NCBI GenBank assembly: GCA_013398955.1 | Contig: VWPU01009432.1 | Coordinates: forward strand, 1 to 64,000 | DNA from: Callaeas wilsoni | Taxonomy: Eukaryota > Chordata > Aves > Passeriformes > Callaeidae | Length of the DNA: 64,000 nucleotides | Reading direction: 5' to 3' | Shown: piece after piece, positions 52,901 to 64,000 of the stretch | Layout: each line of letters starts with the position of its first letter | Position numbering within the stretch: position 1 is the first letter of the stretch | Made by a program: the position numbers and the translations under genes | The notes under the pieces: generated by a model | What the model was told of the DNA's origin: nothing | What the model saw: only the letters and a program-made list of their open reading frames with translations | Database searches by the model: none

Positions 52901-55900
52901 AAAGTGGATGCATTCAGTAGCTCTGAGGAGCATAGTAAAACCTTGCACATACCAATTGGTTCTAAAACTGTATGGATACAAGATAGGCCAGGTTATCTTA
53001 TTTCATATGAAGGACAGACTGGAGAAAGTGAAAATCAACCTTAGAATGTAACAAACTATTGGACTCCTATGGATTTTCTCCTTGTTTAGAAAAATTGTAT
53101 AAATCCTAGAAAATATGCTTGCATTTCTTCTCCCTGTCTTTAGTTCCTAGGTGTGAGAAGCTTAGGTGTGAAGAAACATGTCCAAAAGTTATACAAAACT
53201 GTAGTTTTAGCTATTCCAGTAAAAGTACTGCTTTCAGAACTTTACTTTTATAAGGGGTTTCTTTTTAAAGCTGAAAAGAAATCCAGGTAACTAAGGTTTG
53301 GTTAATTCCATGCAGTAAAAATAGAATAAAGAGGAAATACAGAGGCAAGCTTCCTTCAGAACATAATAAACAAAGTAAGTGAAAACTGTCCATACAGGTT
53401 GCATCACTTTACTTAAAAATCAAACAATAAATAAGTAGCTACCATTATATAAATCCTGGCTTAGTCACGGTCCAGTTCTGACATTAGAAGCTGTGACTAG
53501 AAGGCAGCCAAAGCCAACTCAGCTGCACTTGGGGTATGAGCACCAGAAGTGCCAAAAGGGAGGCAGACAGGCTTATGACCCCAAGGCATGGCAAGACAGC
53601 ATTACAAAAGCTCATGGATTACTTTAGGCCTAATTTAGGCTTGATATAGATGACTAAATTTAGTCTAAGTACTAAAGGCAGCAGATGGTGTCTTTCAAAG
53701 AATCAACTGAAGCATCTGAGATAGAAAAATACAGTTTGAGTATAGTTAAATATAGCTGCAGTCTCAACAAGTTCTTTAGATAAAACTTATACCTGACAAT
53801 ACTATTTGCTCTAAGTAAGTCGGGTTTGCACTAATTTCAGATTGTTCAGAGGAACTCTGCATCAGTTTAATCACACAAATTTTGAAAGAAAACCAAAGCT
53901 AAGGTAGTACACTGTTAATCCTGGGACACTGAGTTTTGTCTTGGAAAGGAGTTTCACAGAGATATACTGTAAAGCCAGAAGGCAAAATTCAGATAACGCA
54001 AAGCCAAATGGTTCTTTGTCTTAACAAAACAACCCCCAACAACAATAAACTAAGGGATCACTTTAAAAAAATGGACAAAAACCAACTAAGTAAAATATGA
54101 ATCTGGGTTTAACTTGCCCTCCAGTTGAACCAGTTTTGTGCTAGAACAGAAAAAAAGACTTTTATTTATTTATCAAAGTGGCCTAGTAGGCTCACACATA
54201 TTCTACTTCACTTCAAGAGAAACTACTTTCTAGTAATGTCTTTTCTTCTGGAATGTCTGTGTGAGGTCCATACCAGCTTCTAAGGATTTGTCTAGACATG
54301 TGGCTGTTGTTAGGTGATTTTTTCACCATCACAAAGCCTTCCATGTGGTTTTATGAAAAATACATTTAAAAAAATGCATTTTCAACACACTGCTTGATAC
54401 TGAACAGAAATGTAAAACAACTTGGAATTGTTTTTATATAAATGTTCACTTCATTTTTTTCTTAGTCTATTTGCTATAGATGTGCTATATGCATCTCAGC
54501 ATAATGTAAATAATTTGAATTCCAAAAAACTCTCATAACAAAATGCTGGCATATGAATTATTATCTCTAATATGCATGCATTTAAACAAATATTTTATCA
54601 AATGGATTCAGCCAAATATTCATGTTATGAAAGAATAACAGTCTACCTGGTTGGTGATTTTAATTAGGAAGGTCACACCTGAATATGTCTTTTAAGGACT
54701 GCATTCTGGTTCGTCATTTTTCAATGCCAGCTAAAAAGCTGGCTTTGTCTCCTTGTTTTTCTTTTTAAATATGAAGCAAACCAGAGCATTACCATTTGCA
54801 CATCACTACTTGTTTTCTGGGACATGGGAATTACAAAAGTTCACAAATAAATTGTTACATTCTAAGTCAATTTAACATCATTCTTCAGAATCACAGTTGT
54901 GAGTAAATACGTTTTACTAGTAGTACTAACAAACCTTGAAGATAAAATAATCCCCCCCATAATAATACATAATAAATTCACTGTTTAAGGACATTCAGCT
55001 TTATTTTAGTGTACTTGTAGAAGTCTCATTTGTGTCAGCGGAAGAAATTTAGAAACTGGCAGAGCTAGGCTAGTAGGCAACAACTACAGACCACATTTTC
55101 GAATAAGGTCAGTTGGCGTAAGTCAGCCAACTTCCTTATGTCTAGACCAGTTTACTACTGCTGATGACACAGCATTATATATCTTGGCAAACATTTAAGA
55201 GCCACTGCTCAGAAATGTACTTCGATTAGCAAGAAACTGCACTTAAGCAGCTACTGCAGTCCTAATTCAGAATAGTTTATAACAAGGTATTTTTTTCCAC
55301 CATTCATTTACACAGAGTTTTAAAATCAAATAAAGGTACTTGTGCATGAAGACAGTGCATTTTAAAAACTCTGAATGCAATTTAAAGATAATGGTGGGGT
55401 TTTATCATTCTCGTCGGTTTTCAAATCCTCCACACAATTTTGTGATCCAGTGTCACACACACAGCACCTTATTACTTTCTATTCACCAAATCTGGTTGAA
55501 AGGAGTAAAAAATCCAGTACTTAGAAAAATCAAATAACTGAATGATAATTTTTGCTTTAAAAATCGGATCCTTAAGCTGTGATCCATAAGGCTGCAATAT
55601 TTTTGTGCCCAACTCCGTTAAGCTACTTAACACTGACTTCCTACAGTAGCAACTGCAAAAAAATAAACAAATTTGCTTGCAAATGTGGCTCAAGAAAATT
55701 TAACAAGTTCTGATCACATACTTATAAAGATAATAGGAAACTTGTCCATGGCATGAACAAGTACTACATCATGCCTCACACACAGATGTTAGCAGAATAA
55801 CGTGTCTCAAGGATCCAGGCATCCAGTTCATGCTGCTTAAGGTAAAATTAAGCAAGTAAAACCGAATCTGCTTTAAGCTTTGATGTTACCACAGTAGTTG

Positions 55901-57098
55901 GGGGAAGTCTTATTTTTACTGAAGACAAGGAAAAAATCAAAGTCTACTAATATTTTGTGAGACTCCCATCTACAAGGAGCTTTTGACTCAAAAGTGGGAA
56001 TTTCTTTGGGCTGAGAAAGGTAGGCATTTCCATGAATGCCAGAAACTGGAAGTTAGAGTTGTCAGGTGAAAAAAAGGTAGCTGGAAACTAATATCAGGCC
56101 CTTCTGTCTCTACAGTTACACCTCACTCAGATGTGATTAAATCTTAATGAGCTTTTTTTTACACTAGTTATCTTTTTACCTCTGTAATGAGACTGCTAAA
56201 GCTTCAATCAAATAGCATCGTTTCATCAAGCTTATAATATGATGTAATAGCTTTTGGGATTTTGAAAAATAAAAACTAATCAAGTGATATTTATGTGGAC
56301 ATAAGGAGGCATTTAAAATATTTTAGAATTTTCCATAGCACAGTTTTAAATGCATATTAATAGACTGCACCACAAACTGTGCAAGTCACTGTCATTAAAA
56401 TATTATAAATACAATATAACTTTTAGCTGCATAATACATTTTTAATAAACAAACTGTCGAAACACATTCTTCACTTATACTCACACATTCAGATCTGAGT
56501 ACTGTTCTCCAGGCAAATAAAGGATTTTTATAATCCTCAATGACAAGTTAGGCTTTTTTTTTTTAAATACAGTTCTCATGGAAATTAACTTTTAAAAACT
56601 ATGATTAAATAACATTAAGGTTACAGTGATTTACAAGGCTCAAGGCTTTTTAAGTGAAGACTGATGCAGTGAGTGAGAAAGAAAACACGTACTGGCTTCA
56701 AGGCAGCTTGTCATTAAGAGGAGAGAGCCTTGAGTGAACTTTGAATTTCTCAGTTTCTGTTGGTTCATGTCCTAACATCTACTAAAATATACTCTTTTTT
56801 TGTTTTATTAGCAGTATTCCAGACGCTCAACTCTCAAGGGGTTGTGTGTACTTAAGGTACAACATGTTTTTCTTTCAGTCTCAGTGTGTTCAAAAATCAG
56901 GTAGATGCTTTCTTTGCACATCAGATTGTAAGGTTTTGTGCTCTGAAGACACACTACAAGGTGATCCTACACCTGAATTGCAGGATTGGGCTTATGTACT
57001 GAAAATTAATGATACTCACATCAACATTTTAGAAAAGAAATTTTTAAACCTTTTACTGCTGGGTTGTTTCATGGAAATAATGGCCACAGTTTTTTCAG
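49966..57098 (-). other. CDIN1: CDIN1 last intron, part 1 (no exon recognised)
   Basis: AT-rich, mostly unique sequence with short homopolymer runs. I searched the minus strand for the expected penultimate CDIN1 exon (motifs such as HWIESKASFGDE and QFWSYWN) and found no match. A locally more GC-rich patch lies at 51,590-51,740. No repeat family was recognised. Confidence 0.55.
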
Positions 57099-57344
57099 AG
57101 AATCATAGAATGGTGTGGGTTGGAAGGGACCTTAAAAATCATCTAATTCCAAGCCCCCTGCTGTAGGCAGGGGTGCCACCCACTGAGATCAGGTTGCTCA
57201 GTGCCCCATCCAACCTGGCCTTGAACACTCTCAGGGATGGGGTATCCACAATCTCTCTCGGCAACCTGTTCCACTGCCTCACCACCCTTTAATGCAGCCC
57301 ACAACGTATTTGGCCTTCTGGGCTGCAAATGCACACTGGTGGCT
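57099..57344 (-). mobile_element. CR1 LINE fragment, minus orientation, internally deleted
   Basis: The block opens on the plus strand with AGAATCATAGAATGG, the reverse complement of the diagnostic CR1 3' terminus, followed by GGTTGGAAGGGACC and the usual CR1 text through the phrase around CCTGTTCCACTGCCTCACC. At about 57,288 the order jumps to a segment matching a region that normally lies farther into the element (TTGGCCTTCTGGGCTGC), implying an internal deletion. The copy is 5'-truncated, as is typical of CR1, and non-coding. It sits within the CDIN1 intron. Confidence 0.9.
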
Positions 57345-59006
57345 TTTTCTGGCTCTAGTGGGGATCACTTGGGCATACATCTTGCAAAACAATGCATTTT
57401 GGCCGACAGGGAAGAGAGTTCCAGTATCTGGCCAAAAGAGATAATAGATAGTGTTCCAAGTATGTTATTTGGCAATTTGGAGATAAATGCAATATTCTGG
57501 GAAATACGAGTATTCTATATCAGTTATCCATTTCAATACAGGGCAAAGTGACTTCAGGCACCCTCGATGAGGGACATAACGAAGCAAAAGAAGCTCAACC
57601 AAAAAACCGTAAAATCCAAAAGGCACAATACAAGAAAAACTTTCTACCTCTTTTTCAGAAGCTTCAAAATTTCCATTCTGGTGGAGAAAATCTAATATTC
57701 TATTCTATATCAGGTGTGGAATCTATGTATTTGTCTTTCATAATTCAGGGTTAGCACATTGTTTTACTGTCTACTGTTTTACAAGTTCTTTAATGTGTTC
57801 CTGTTCAAAACAGCAACACCCTTCCAATCCTACAACATGCAATTTGAGGACTAGTTTACTAAAGCAGTGCTGCTTCTATTTTAAGTTATGCTACTTGTAT
57901 TTACCAGTTAAGACATTGCAAAATGGAGGTACTCTTTGAATAAACAGGGAACAAAGATGGTCGCTTGCAGTGCAGAACTATTCCATATATTGTTGCTGAA
58001 ACCATCACCTTCTGATTAAATCCAGGCAAGGAATGTTGCTTCTTGAGGTACTTGCTTGTTACTCACTTACCCTTAGAAAACCTTATGCCATTAGTTTGCT
58101 CTCTAGAGACTGTCGGTGCAAGGCCACTATTGCTTGATTCTGCACATTTGAAGCTGTGGATCAGTGTTGAGAGGAGTTACTGAGGCTATTTCAAACATTT
58201 TGTTAAACTCACAGCAGCCTTCCCAAAGGAATGCTTGGCTGCAAACTACCTCTTATCCTGGGTGACAGAAAACATGAGAAAAGCCTTTGAGTACTGTTAG
58301 ATTGAAGTCCAGGCAGCCACAAGTGCTGGTCAACTCATGTTGCCACTATGTGATTAAGAGTTGTTTATTTTTAGGGCTGGAAGTAACAGGCCATCCTAAG
58401 GCCAGTGCAAGATGATATCTGAATAATCTGTGAGTGCCTCATAGTTTGCAGCAATCCTTTCTTTCTGTGCAGCTGTTTATCTGGTGTCAGTGCTCACCAG
58501 AATGATAGGATATGCCAAAAGTGCATTTAACCAAGAGGGCAGAACTGCTCTTACAGAATTAGATTTTTGTTTAATAATTATTGTAGAACAGAACCAAACT
58601 AATCAGAAAAGTTGCTCAGCAAATTTTGATAGCAGAAATGTTAATAAAGACACTATATACCTGTGTTTTTAGTATTTGCTGAGCATAAATCTTGGAGCCA
58701 GTATCAAAGCTATCTCAAGACATTTTAAATGAATTATTAGACAATTCTGTATCTTCAAATCCTTATACACAAATATGCAATAAAACAAACAATGTAACAG
58801 ATGAATTAACAAATGGAGGACAGCTCATCTGTGCTTCCAACTTCCCAGATTAGAGAATTAGAAGACCAGATAGTAAATAATACTGAGTATCTCCACACAA
58901 TGCTGCTTAGCAGTTAACTACCAAACATGCTATTGCCCGTAATTGACAGGCAGAAGCATTTTATGTGTGATGCTGTACTTAAATTTACTGTCTTTCAAAA
59001 TCTAAG
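57345..59006 (-). other. CDIN1: CDIN1 last intron, part 2
   Basis: AT-rich unique sequence between the first CR1 copy and the pyrimidine satellite. Short open frames exist but show no family resemblance and no supporting splice context. I see no exon or repeat. Confidence 0.5.
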
Positions 59007-59330
59007 TCTCCTCTCCTCTCCTCTCCTCTCCTCTCCTCTCCTCTCCTCTCCTCTCCTCTCCTCTCCTCTCCTCTCCTCTCCTCTCCTCTCCTCTCCTCTC
59101 CTCTCCTCTCCTCTCCTCTCCTCTCCTCTCCTCTCCTCTCCTCTCCTCTCCTCTCCTCTCCTCTCCTCTCCTCTCCTCTCCTCTCCTCTCCTCTCCTCTC
59201 CTCTCCTCTCCTCTCCTCTCCTCTCCTCTCCTCTCCTCTCCTCTCCTCTCCTCTCCTCTCCTCTCCTCTCCTCTCCTCTCCTCTCCTCTCCTCTCCTTTC
59301 CTTTCTCCTTTCTCTTTTCCTTTCTTCTTT
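59007..59330. repeat. (TCTCC)n satellite with degenerate pyrimidine tail
   Basis: From 59,007 to 59,297 the plus strand is an apparently perfect 5-bp repeat TCTCC, about 58 copies. It then decays into a C/T tail up to 59,330, so all 324 bases of this strand are pyrimidine. Because 5 is not divisible by 3, each strand stays open as a pentapeptide repeat (LLSSP on plus, EERRG on minus); these frames are not genes. The mirror-symmetric purine-pyrimidine composition is the kind that can form triplex (H-DNA). It lies in the last CDIN1 intron, on the purine-rich side of the transcript. Confidence 0.97.
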
Positions 59331-61754
59331 GCCATACAGTTGCTAGATTGCTAGGTAAACGAACACTGTTGGTTGGCAGACCTCTAAGGGCATTAAAGAC
59401 AGCACTAGCAGTCTCATTTTAAACAAAACAGAAAAAGTGTGACCTATTGAGCCTCTAGTCCTGTTCAATTTCTGTTCCCTTTAAGACAAAAGCAAAACTA
59501 ATAGAAAATAAAAGTAACAACAAGAAGAAAAATAAACACCACTTTTCCCTTCAAAGATAAATTAAGCTTGAGCAAGCAGCTTGAAACATCATGAATAGTG
59601 AGTTTTCTGAGATTTCTGAGACTTGGCTGACTTCCACCTGAGCACAGCCACTTTGTTGTTTTGTGCTTCTTACATTGCATAAAAGCTCAGAGTAAGTAAA
59701 TTAAGTGATAAGATTAGTATCTGTCCTGACCAGCTGTCTCTCCCTTGTTAGCCAAAAATTGCAAGTTTTTTTTGTTTCTTAAAGTGCTTGTTTTCCAGTC
59801 TTGTCCTTATAATTGTGATTGCAATATCAGAAAACACCATGCATTCAAAACGTAAGGAAGGATAGTAGTTAAAAATGGTTCCTGAATTCCACAGGAACCT
59901 CTCAAGAAAGCTGTCTCTCACAGAAATCCACTTGTCAGGAACAGCCATAATGCAGCTTAAGAAGAGGTGCTGACATAAGGTTTCCATCTGCTCCGACCTC
60001 AGTACAGATTACTGAATATGTTGAAGACACCTTCAACTTGAACTGAGTAATGGAAGACCAATATAGACAATAAAAAGATTCTTGTCAGTCCCCTCAGTTT
60101 ATAGCACTCTTGCAAAAGAGGTAGGGGTCTTCCTGTCTGTTCAAGCTAGACCATCATTAGCTGGAAGGCATAAAAAAACCCCAATCAAACCTCAAAAACA
60201 CAAAAAAGAGGAAAATAGAGTCAACAAATAAGAGAGAAGAGAGAACAACTCCACTGCATTAAGCAATCAGTGAATATTTATGCAATTTCTACTACTTCAA
60301 CTTCTAGGATCTCTCCATACCAACTACTGACTTTTGCCAAAGATTTCAAGATGTCTTTCTGTACCTTTGAGGTATCACATTCATTATAAATCAGTATTTC
60401 TACACTGGAGGCAACTTTGTAGGCATGTGCACAGCAGACTCGTATACCTCAGTTAGATATTACATATTACTACGCACCAACACAAACACATCTAGCAAGT
60501 CTGGCACCATCCTCCTGAAGAATGAGGTGAATCCTCAGTGGTATTTGGAGTTTTTCAGTACCAAGTCTTTGTTATGCAGAATTACCCAGTGACAAAGTTA
60601 TTTCAATCAGGCTATAGTGATGCAAACTGATTATCACTTGAAATAGTGTGGTATATTCTGCGCTGGGTACAAAACCAGCTGCCCTAAAGTCCTTCCCTGC
60701 TCAGAAGTACATGACATCAAGATGTATAAATTGATGCAGGTTTGTATACATTTTTTTCCCCTCAAACCTCGTGAGGCCTAAAGCACTAGGATGAACTGCT
60801 AAAGGAAACCTTGCACAGGTATTGAATTTTTGCTGAGGGCAAATAGGACTTCCAGTTTGAGGTCAGAATATCTCTGTTTCCACAGTTGCTAAATCCACAT
60901 TAACATTTTTAAAAGCTATTTCTAAAGCCATACCAATAGATTAAGTATTATTTTTAGTTAAGTTCAAAGAGAAGAAGTAGTACAGCTTTGCCTGTTCTAC
61001 CTGATTTCACTATGGCAACAGCAGAAAAATGGTAAATTCAGGAGATTAAGAGAACTATAATTCCAGCTGAACCAGCAAAAATAAGAATTAAAAATTAATT
61101 TATAATTTCTTGATTACCTACAGGCACTTTTGAACCATTCTTTAATTTAAAAAAAAATTAAGTCAGACCACAGAGAAAATGATAGAAACAGTATAGAACA
61201 GCTTCTCTTTGCTTAAGTAATGTTTCCACTTTAATGTACTTATTTGCTCTCATTTGCTTAACACTGCCAATGTTTAGTACTGTGCAAATTTATGGAAATC
61301 TGACTTTAAAGAGCTTTGTGGTACTGAGTGATTTTTTAATTTTTGATATACTTAAACTGAAGTGCCTTGATGAGATTCTGGAATAAATGAAATAAAACTC
61401 AGTAGCATGTAATGATGTCTTGTGACATGCTGTGAGGTAACATAGGCAGTAACATGTCCTCACTGTGAGTAAAATAAACTGAATGCTTTCACTCTGGTTT
61501 ACTTTGCACAGAAGTCTGTCCTATGACTATAAAAAACTATGAATAAAACCTGATAGATCTTTTTCCCCATGGGCATTTAAGGACAACTGTGCAATTGCAG
61601 AACACCTTACTTATATATTGCAGGAGTTACAAGATTTATGTTAGAGGAACCCAAACTGCATTCTACTTTTTAAAAAATGAAACAAACCCAAACCAAATAC
61701 TATACTTCAATTGCTACTGTGTAAATATGTAATTTAAAAAAAACCCAAACAAAC
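59331..61754 (-). other. CDIN1: CDIN1 last intron, part 3
   Basis: AT-rich unique sequence between the satellite and the second CR1 copy. No CDIN1 exon motif, known repeat or RNA gene was recognised. Confidence 0.5.
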
Positions 61755-62468
61755 AGAATCACAGAATGGGTCAGGTTGGAAGGGACCATAGTGGGTCATC
61801 TGGTCCAACCTTCCTGCTCAAGCAGGGTCATCCTAGTGCATATGGCACAGGTTTATGTCCAGGTAGTTCTTAAATATCTCCAGTGAGAGAAACTTCACAA
61901 CTTCTCTGGACAAATCTATTCCAGTGCTCAGTCACTCACACAGTAAAGCTGTTCTTCCTCATGTTCAGGTGGAACTTCCTGTGCATCAGTTCCTGCCCAT
62001 TGCCTCTTGTCCTGTTGCTTGGCACCACCAAGAAGAGCCTGGATCCATCCTCTGACAGCCTCCCTTCAGATACTGATAGACATTGATGAGGTCCTCTCTC
62101 AGTCACCTCTTCTTGAGGCTGAACAGGCCCAGCTCCCTCAGCCTTTCCCCATAAGAGATGCTCTCTTGTTGCCCTTCACTGGACCCACTCCAGTAGCTCC
62201 TTGTCTCTCTGTTACTGAGGAGCCCAGAACTGGACACGGCACTCCAGGTCAGGCCTCACGAGGGCTGAGTAGAGGGGCAGGATCACCTCCCTCGACCTGC
62301 TGGCTATGCTCTTCCTAATGCATCCCAGGGTCCCATTGGCCTTCTTGGCCACAATGATCATGGACAGCTTGCTGTCCCCAGGACCCCCAGGTCCTTCTCT
62401 GGAGACCTGCTTTCCAGAAGGTCAGCCCCCAGTCTGTACTGGTACAGGGGGTTATTCTTCCCCAGGTT
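61755..62468 (-). mobile_element. CR1 LINE fragment (about 0.7 kb), minus orientation
   Basis: Begins with AGAATCACAGAATGGGTC and GGTTGGAAGGGACC, the reverse complement of the CR1 3' end, and continues without an obvious large gap through the typical CR1 phrases (CCAGTGCTCAGTCAC, AGGCTGAACAGGCCC, CTGGACACGGCACTCCAGG, TTGGCCTTCTTGGCCAC) to about 62,468. It is 5'-truncated and carries no intact reverse-transcriptase frame. It differs from the 57-kb copy by being longer and collinear. AT-rich sequence flanks both ends. Confidence 0.93.
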
Positions 62469-64000
62469 TAATAAAAAAAATATAATAAATCTAAATTAAA
62501 AATATTCTAATAAAAAAGCAGATGTGGTGATGGTAACGGAAAAGTTTTAAACTTTTGATATCACTGTCTGGAAGCTGGGACCAATCTAACAACATTTGTT
62601 GTCTTAAATAGTAAAGATTCAGAAACTAAACCAAATGCTTTTTAATAATTTTTTAAGTAACCCACTTTTTTTTACTGCAGGTAACTAATCTGACTTTTGT
62701 ACAAGATCTGCAACTTAAGAGGAACATGCTCAAAATATTGCTACGGTTTGGTTCAAACCTACACTTAGATATAAAGCCTGCAATGAAGAAATTATATTTC
62801 CCTTTGCTTTCCCAGAGGAAGAAACAATCAATCCATGTAACAGTTGATCAGTAAAGGAACACAAAGCAATGCAGCTAAAGAAAGGGCGAAATGTTGGGCG
62901 AGAGATTTTCAGTACAAATCTAGAAATAGTGTATTTTCTTGAAGACTTGCTTAGTCCTCATCTGGAAACTGTAGACAAGTCATTCAAGAAAGTCATGTAA
63001 TAGCCAGATACAGAGCAAGACTACTGCACAGTCCAGGAAAAAGAACAGTTGTTCATAGGAAAGACTAAATGAGTTTGGTCTTTCCAGCCATGGAGCGTAA
63101 AGGCTGAGGACAAGGTATTGTTCTCCACCAACACATCAGGAAGACTAATGGACTGGGTCTAGGAAAAACTTCCAGTGCAGTGGGACCTTTAAATTATTTT
63201 AAAATTCCACTTGGTATGTTTAACAAATGGTAGGAAGATACAGTGTTTATCATAGCTGGGGATTAGACACAATGACAAAAACTTACACTCTTCTGAGTGT
63301 AGTACACAAATCTAGTAATACAAAATGCTCTCTCAAACAATCTGGAGTGATATCACCACTGCTAACAAAATTGAACAGACTCAAATGTCTTTTCTCTACC
63401 AGAGGAAAAAAGACAAATGTCTGTATAATATGACATATATTTATAAAACGAGATACCAGAAAGTCATCCAGAATGCAGGAAAAGAAATAGTTTAAAAAAA
63501 CATATGATTAAAAGGTATCTCCTTTTGAAATGAACAACATGAATTTGAACCACGCTTATTTGCCCACAGACATAACTTAATAATTTACTTTTCATAAATA
63601 ATAATGGCTTGTCTGATTTTTATCAAAGTTAACATCTTCAAATTGCAAAGGTTCTCTACACTTGGAAGTTAAATACATAAAGACAGGCAAACTTTTCTAA
63701 TTGAAGAAGTATTTCCAACTTTTCTAATTTCACTTTTTGTTTTTACAACACATACCACTCAAGCTCTTCTTGTTCAGTGTTACCCAGATTACTCCTGTCT
63801 AATCCTCAAGCCTAAAGCAAAGAGAACAATCAAAGGTATGTTGAAAGAAATAAAACCACCACCAAACCTCAGAAATCTGTAATAGCTTCATTGCTAGTTT
63901 CTTGTCCTAGTTTTCAGGGGAAAAAAATTATTATCTTTAAGCAATACCCATGCCAATCACACACTTTGTACACTCCGCCCCTCTCCTTTTTTCTAAAACT
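62469..64000 (-). other. CDIN1: CDIN1 last intron, part 4 (to right edge)
   Basis: AT-rich unique sequence. A GATGAGGAC string on the minus strand near 62,955 resembles a CDIN1 LDEDQ motif but is followed at once by a stop, so it is not an exon. Nothing else is supported. Confidence 0.45.

Noticed and set aside
59007..59297. CRISPR-like regular repeat
   Set aside because: Period of 5 bp without spacers in a eukaryotic genome; a simple satellite.
58927..59346. Repetitive open frames (LLSSP on plus, EERRG on minus)
   Set aside because: Direct consequence of a stop-free 5-bp satellite; no gene.
62940..62990. Apparent CDIN1 DED motif after an AG on the minus strand
   Set aside because: The frame hits a stop immediately after the motif and flanking residues do not match CDIN1.

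Overview
This window looks like a nuclear chromosome segment from a bird, most likely chicken or another galliform. The evidence is two CR1 LINE copies, both in minus orientation and ending in the typical CR1 3' end (57,099-57,344 and 61,755-62,468), an LTR-like block of avian type (32,889-33,172), and the general mix of CpG-rich and AT-rich DNA. There are no operons, bacterial promoters or CRISPR arrays. Nearly all open reading frames are random openings in non-coding DNA.

The only protein-coding sequence I can name is on the minus strand at 49,808-49,943. It is the last coding exon of CDIN1 (C15orf41, CDAN1-interacting nuclease 1), with an intact splice acceptor, 44 C-terminal residues and a stop codon. 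Its 3' UTR probably runs left to about 48,780, where a poly(A) signal lies at 48,802-48,807. Everything from 49,944 to the right edge reads as the last CDIN1 intron. That intron holds both CR1 copies and a 324-nt uninterrupted pyrimidine tract made mostly of a perfect 5-bp satellite (59,007-59,330).

Layout. (1) 1-10,200 is rich in CpG clusters separated by AT-rich, unique-looking sequence, with a GT/CG alternating tract and several precise dyads; no exon of a known gene was recognised. (2) 10,200-48,700 is AT-rich, mostly unique DNA with few repeats and one LTR, holding scattered homeodomain/POU-type motif clusters. (3) 48,780-49,943 is the end of CDIN1. (4) 49,944-64,000 is CDIN1 intron.

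Context (knowledge plus inference). In human 15q14, CDIN1 converges on MEIS2 across a roughly 80-kb interval. If the bird order is the same, MEIS2 should lie on the plus strand beyond the left edge. Regions 1 and 2 would then be the MEIS2-CDIN1 interval, a plausible setting for long-range developmental enhancers. No MEIS2 exon was found here. No clearly new molecular system is evident. The best leads are the dyad-rich CpG domain on the left, a paired POU-like palindrome at 44,554-44,570, and a few splice-bounded candidate non-coding exons.
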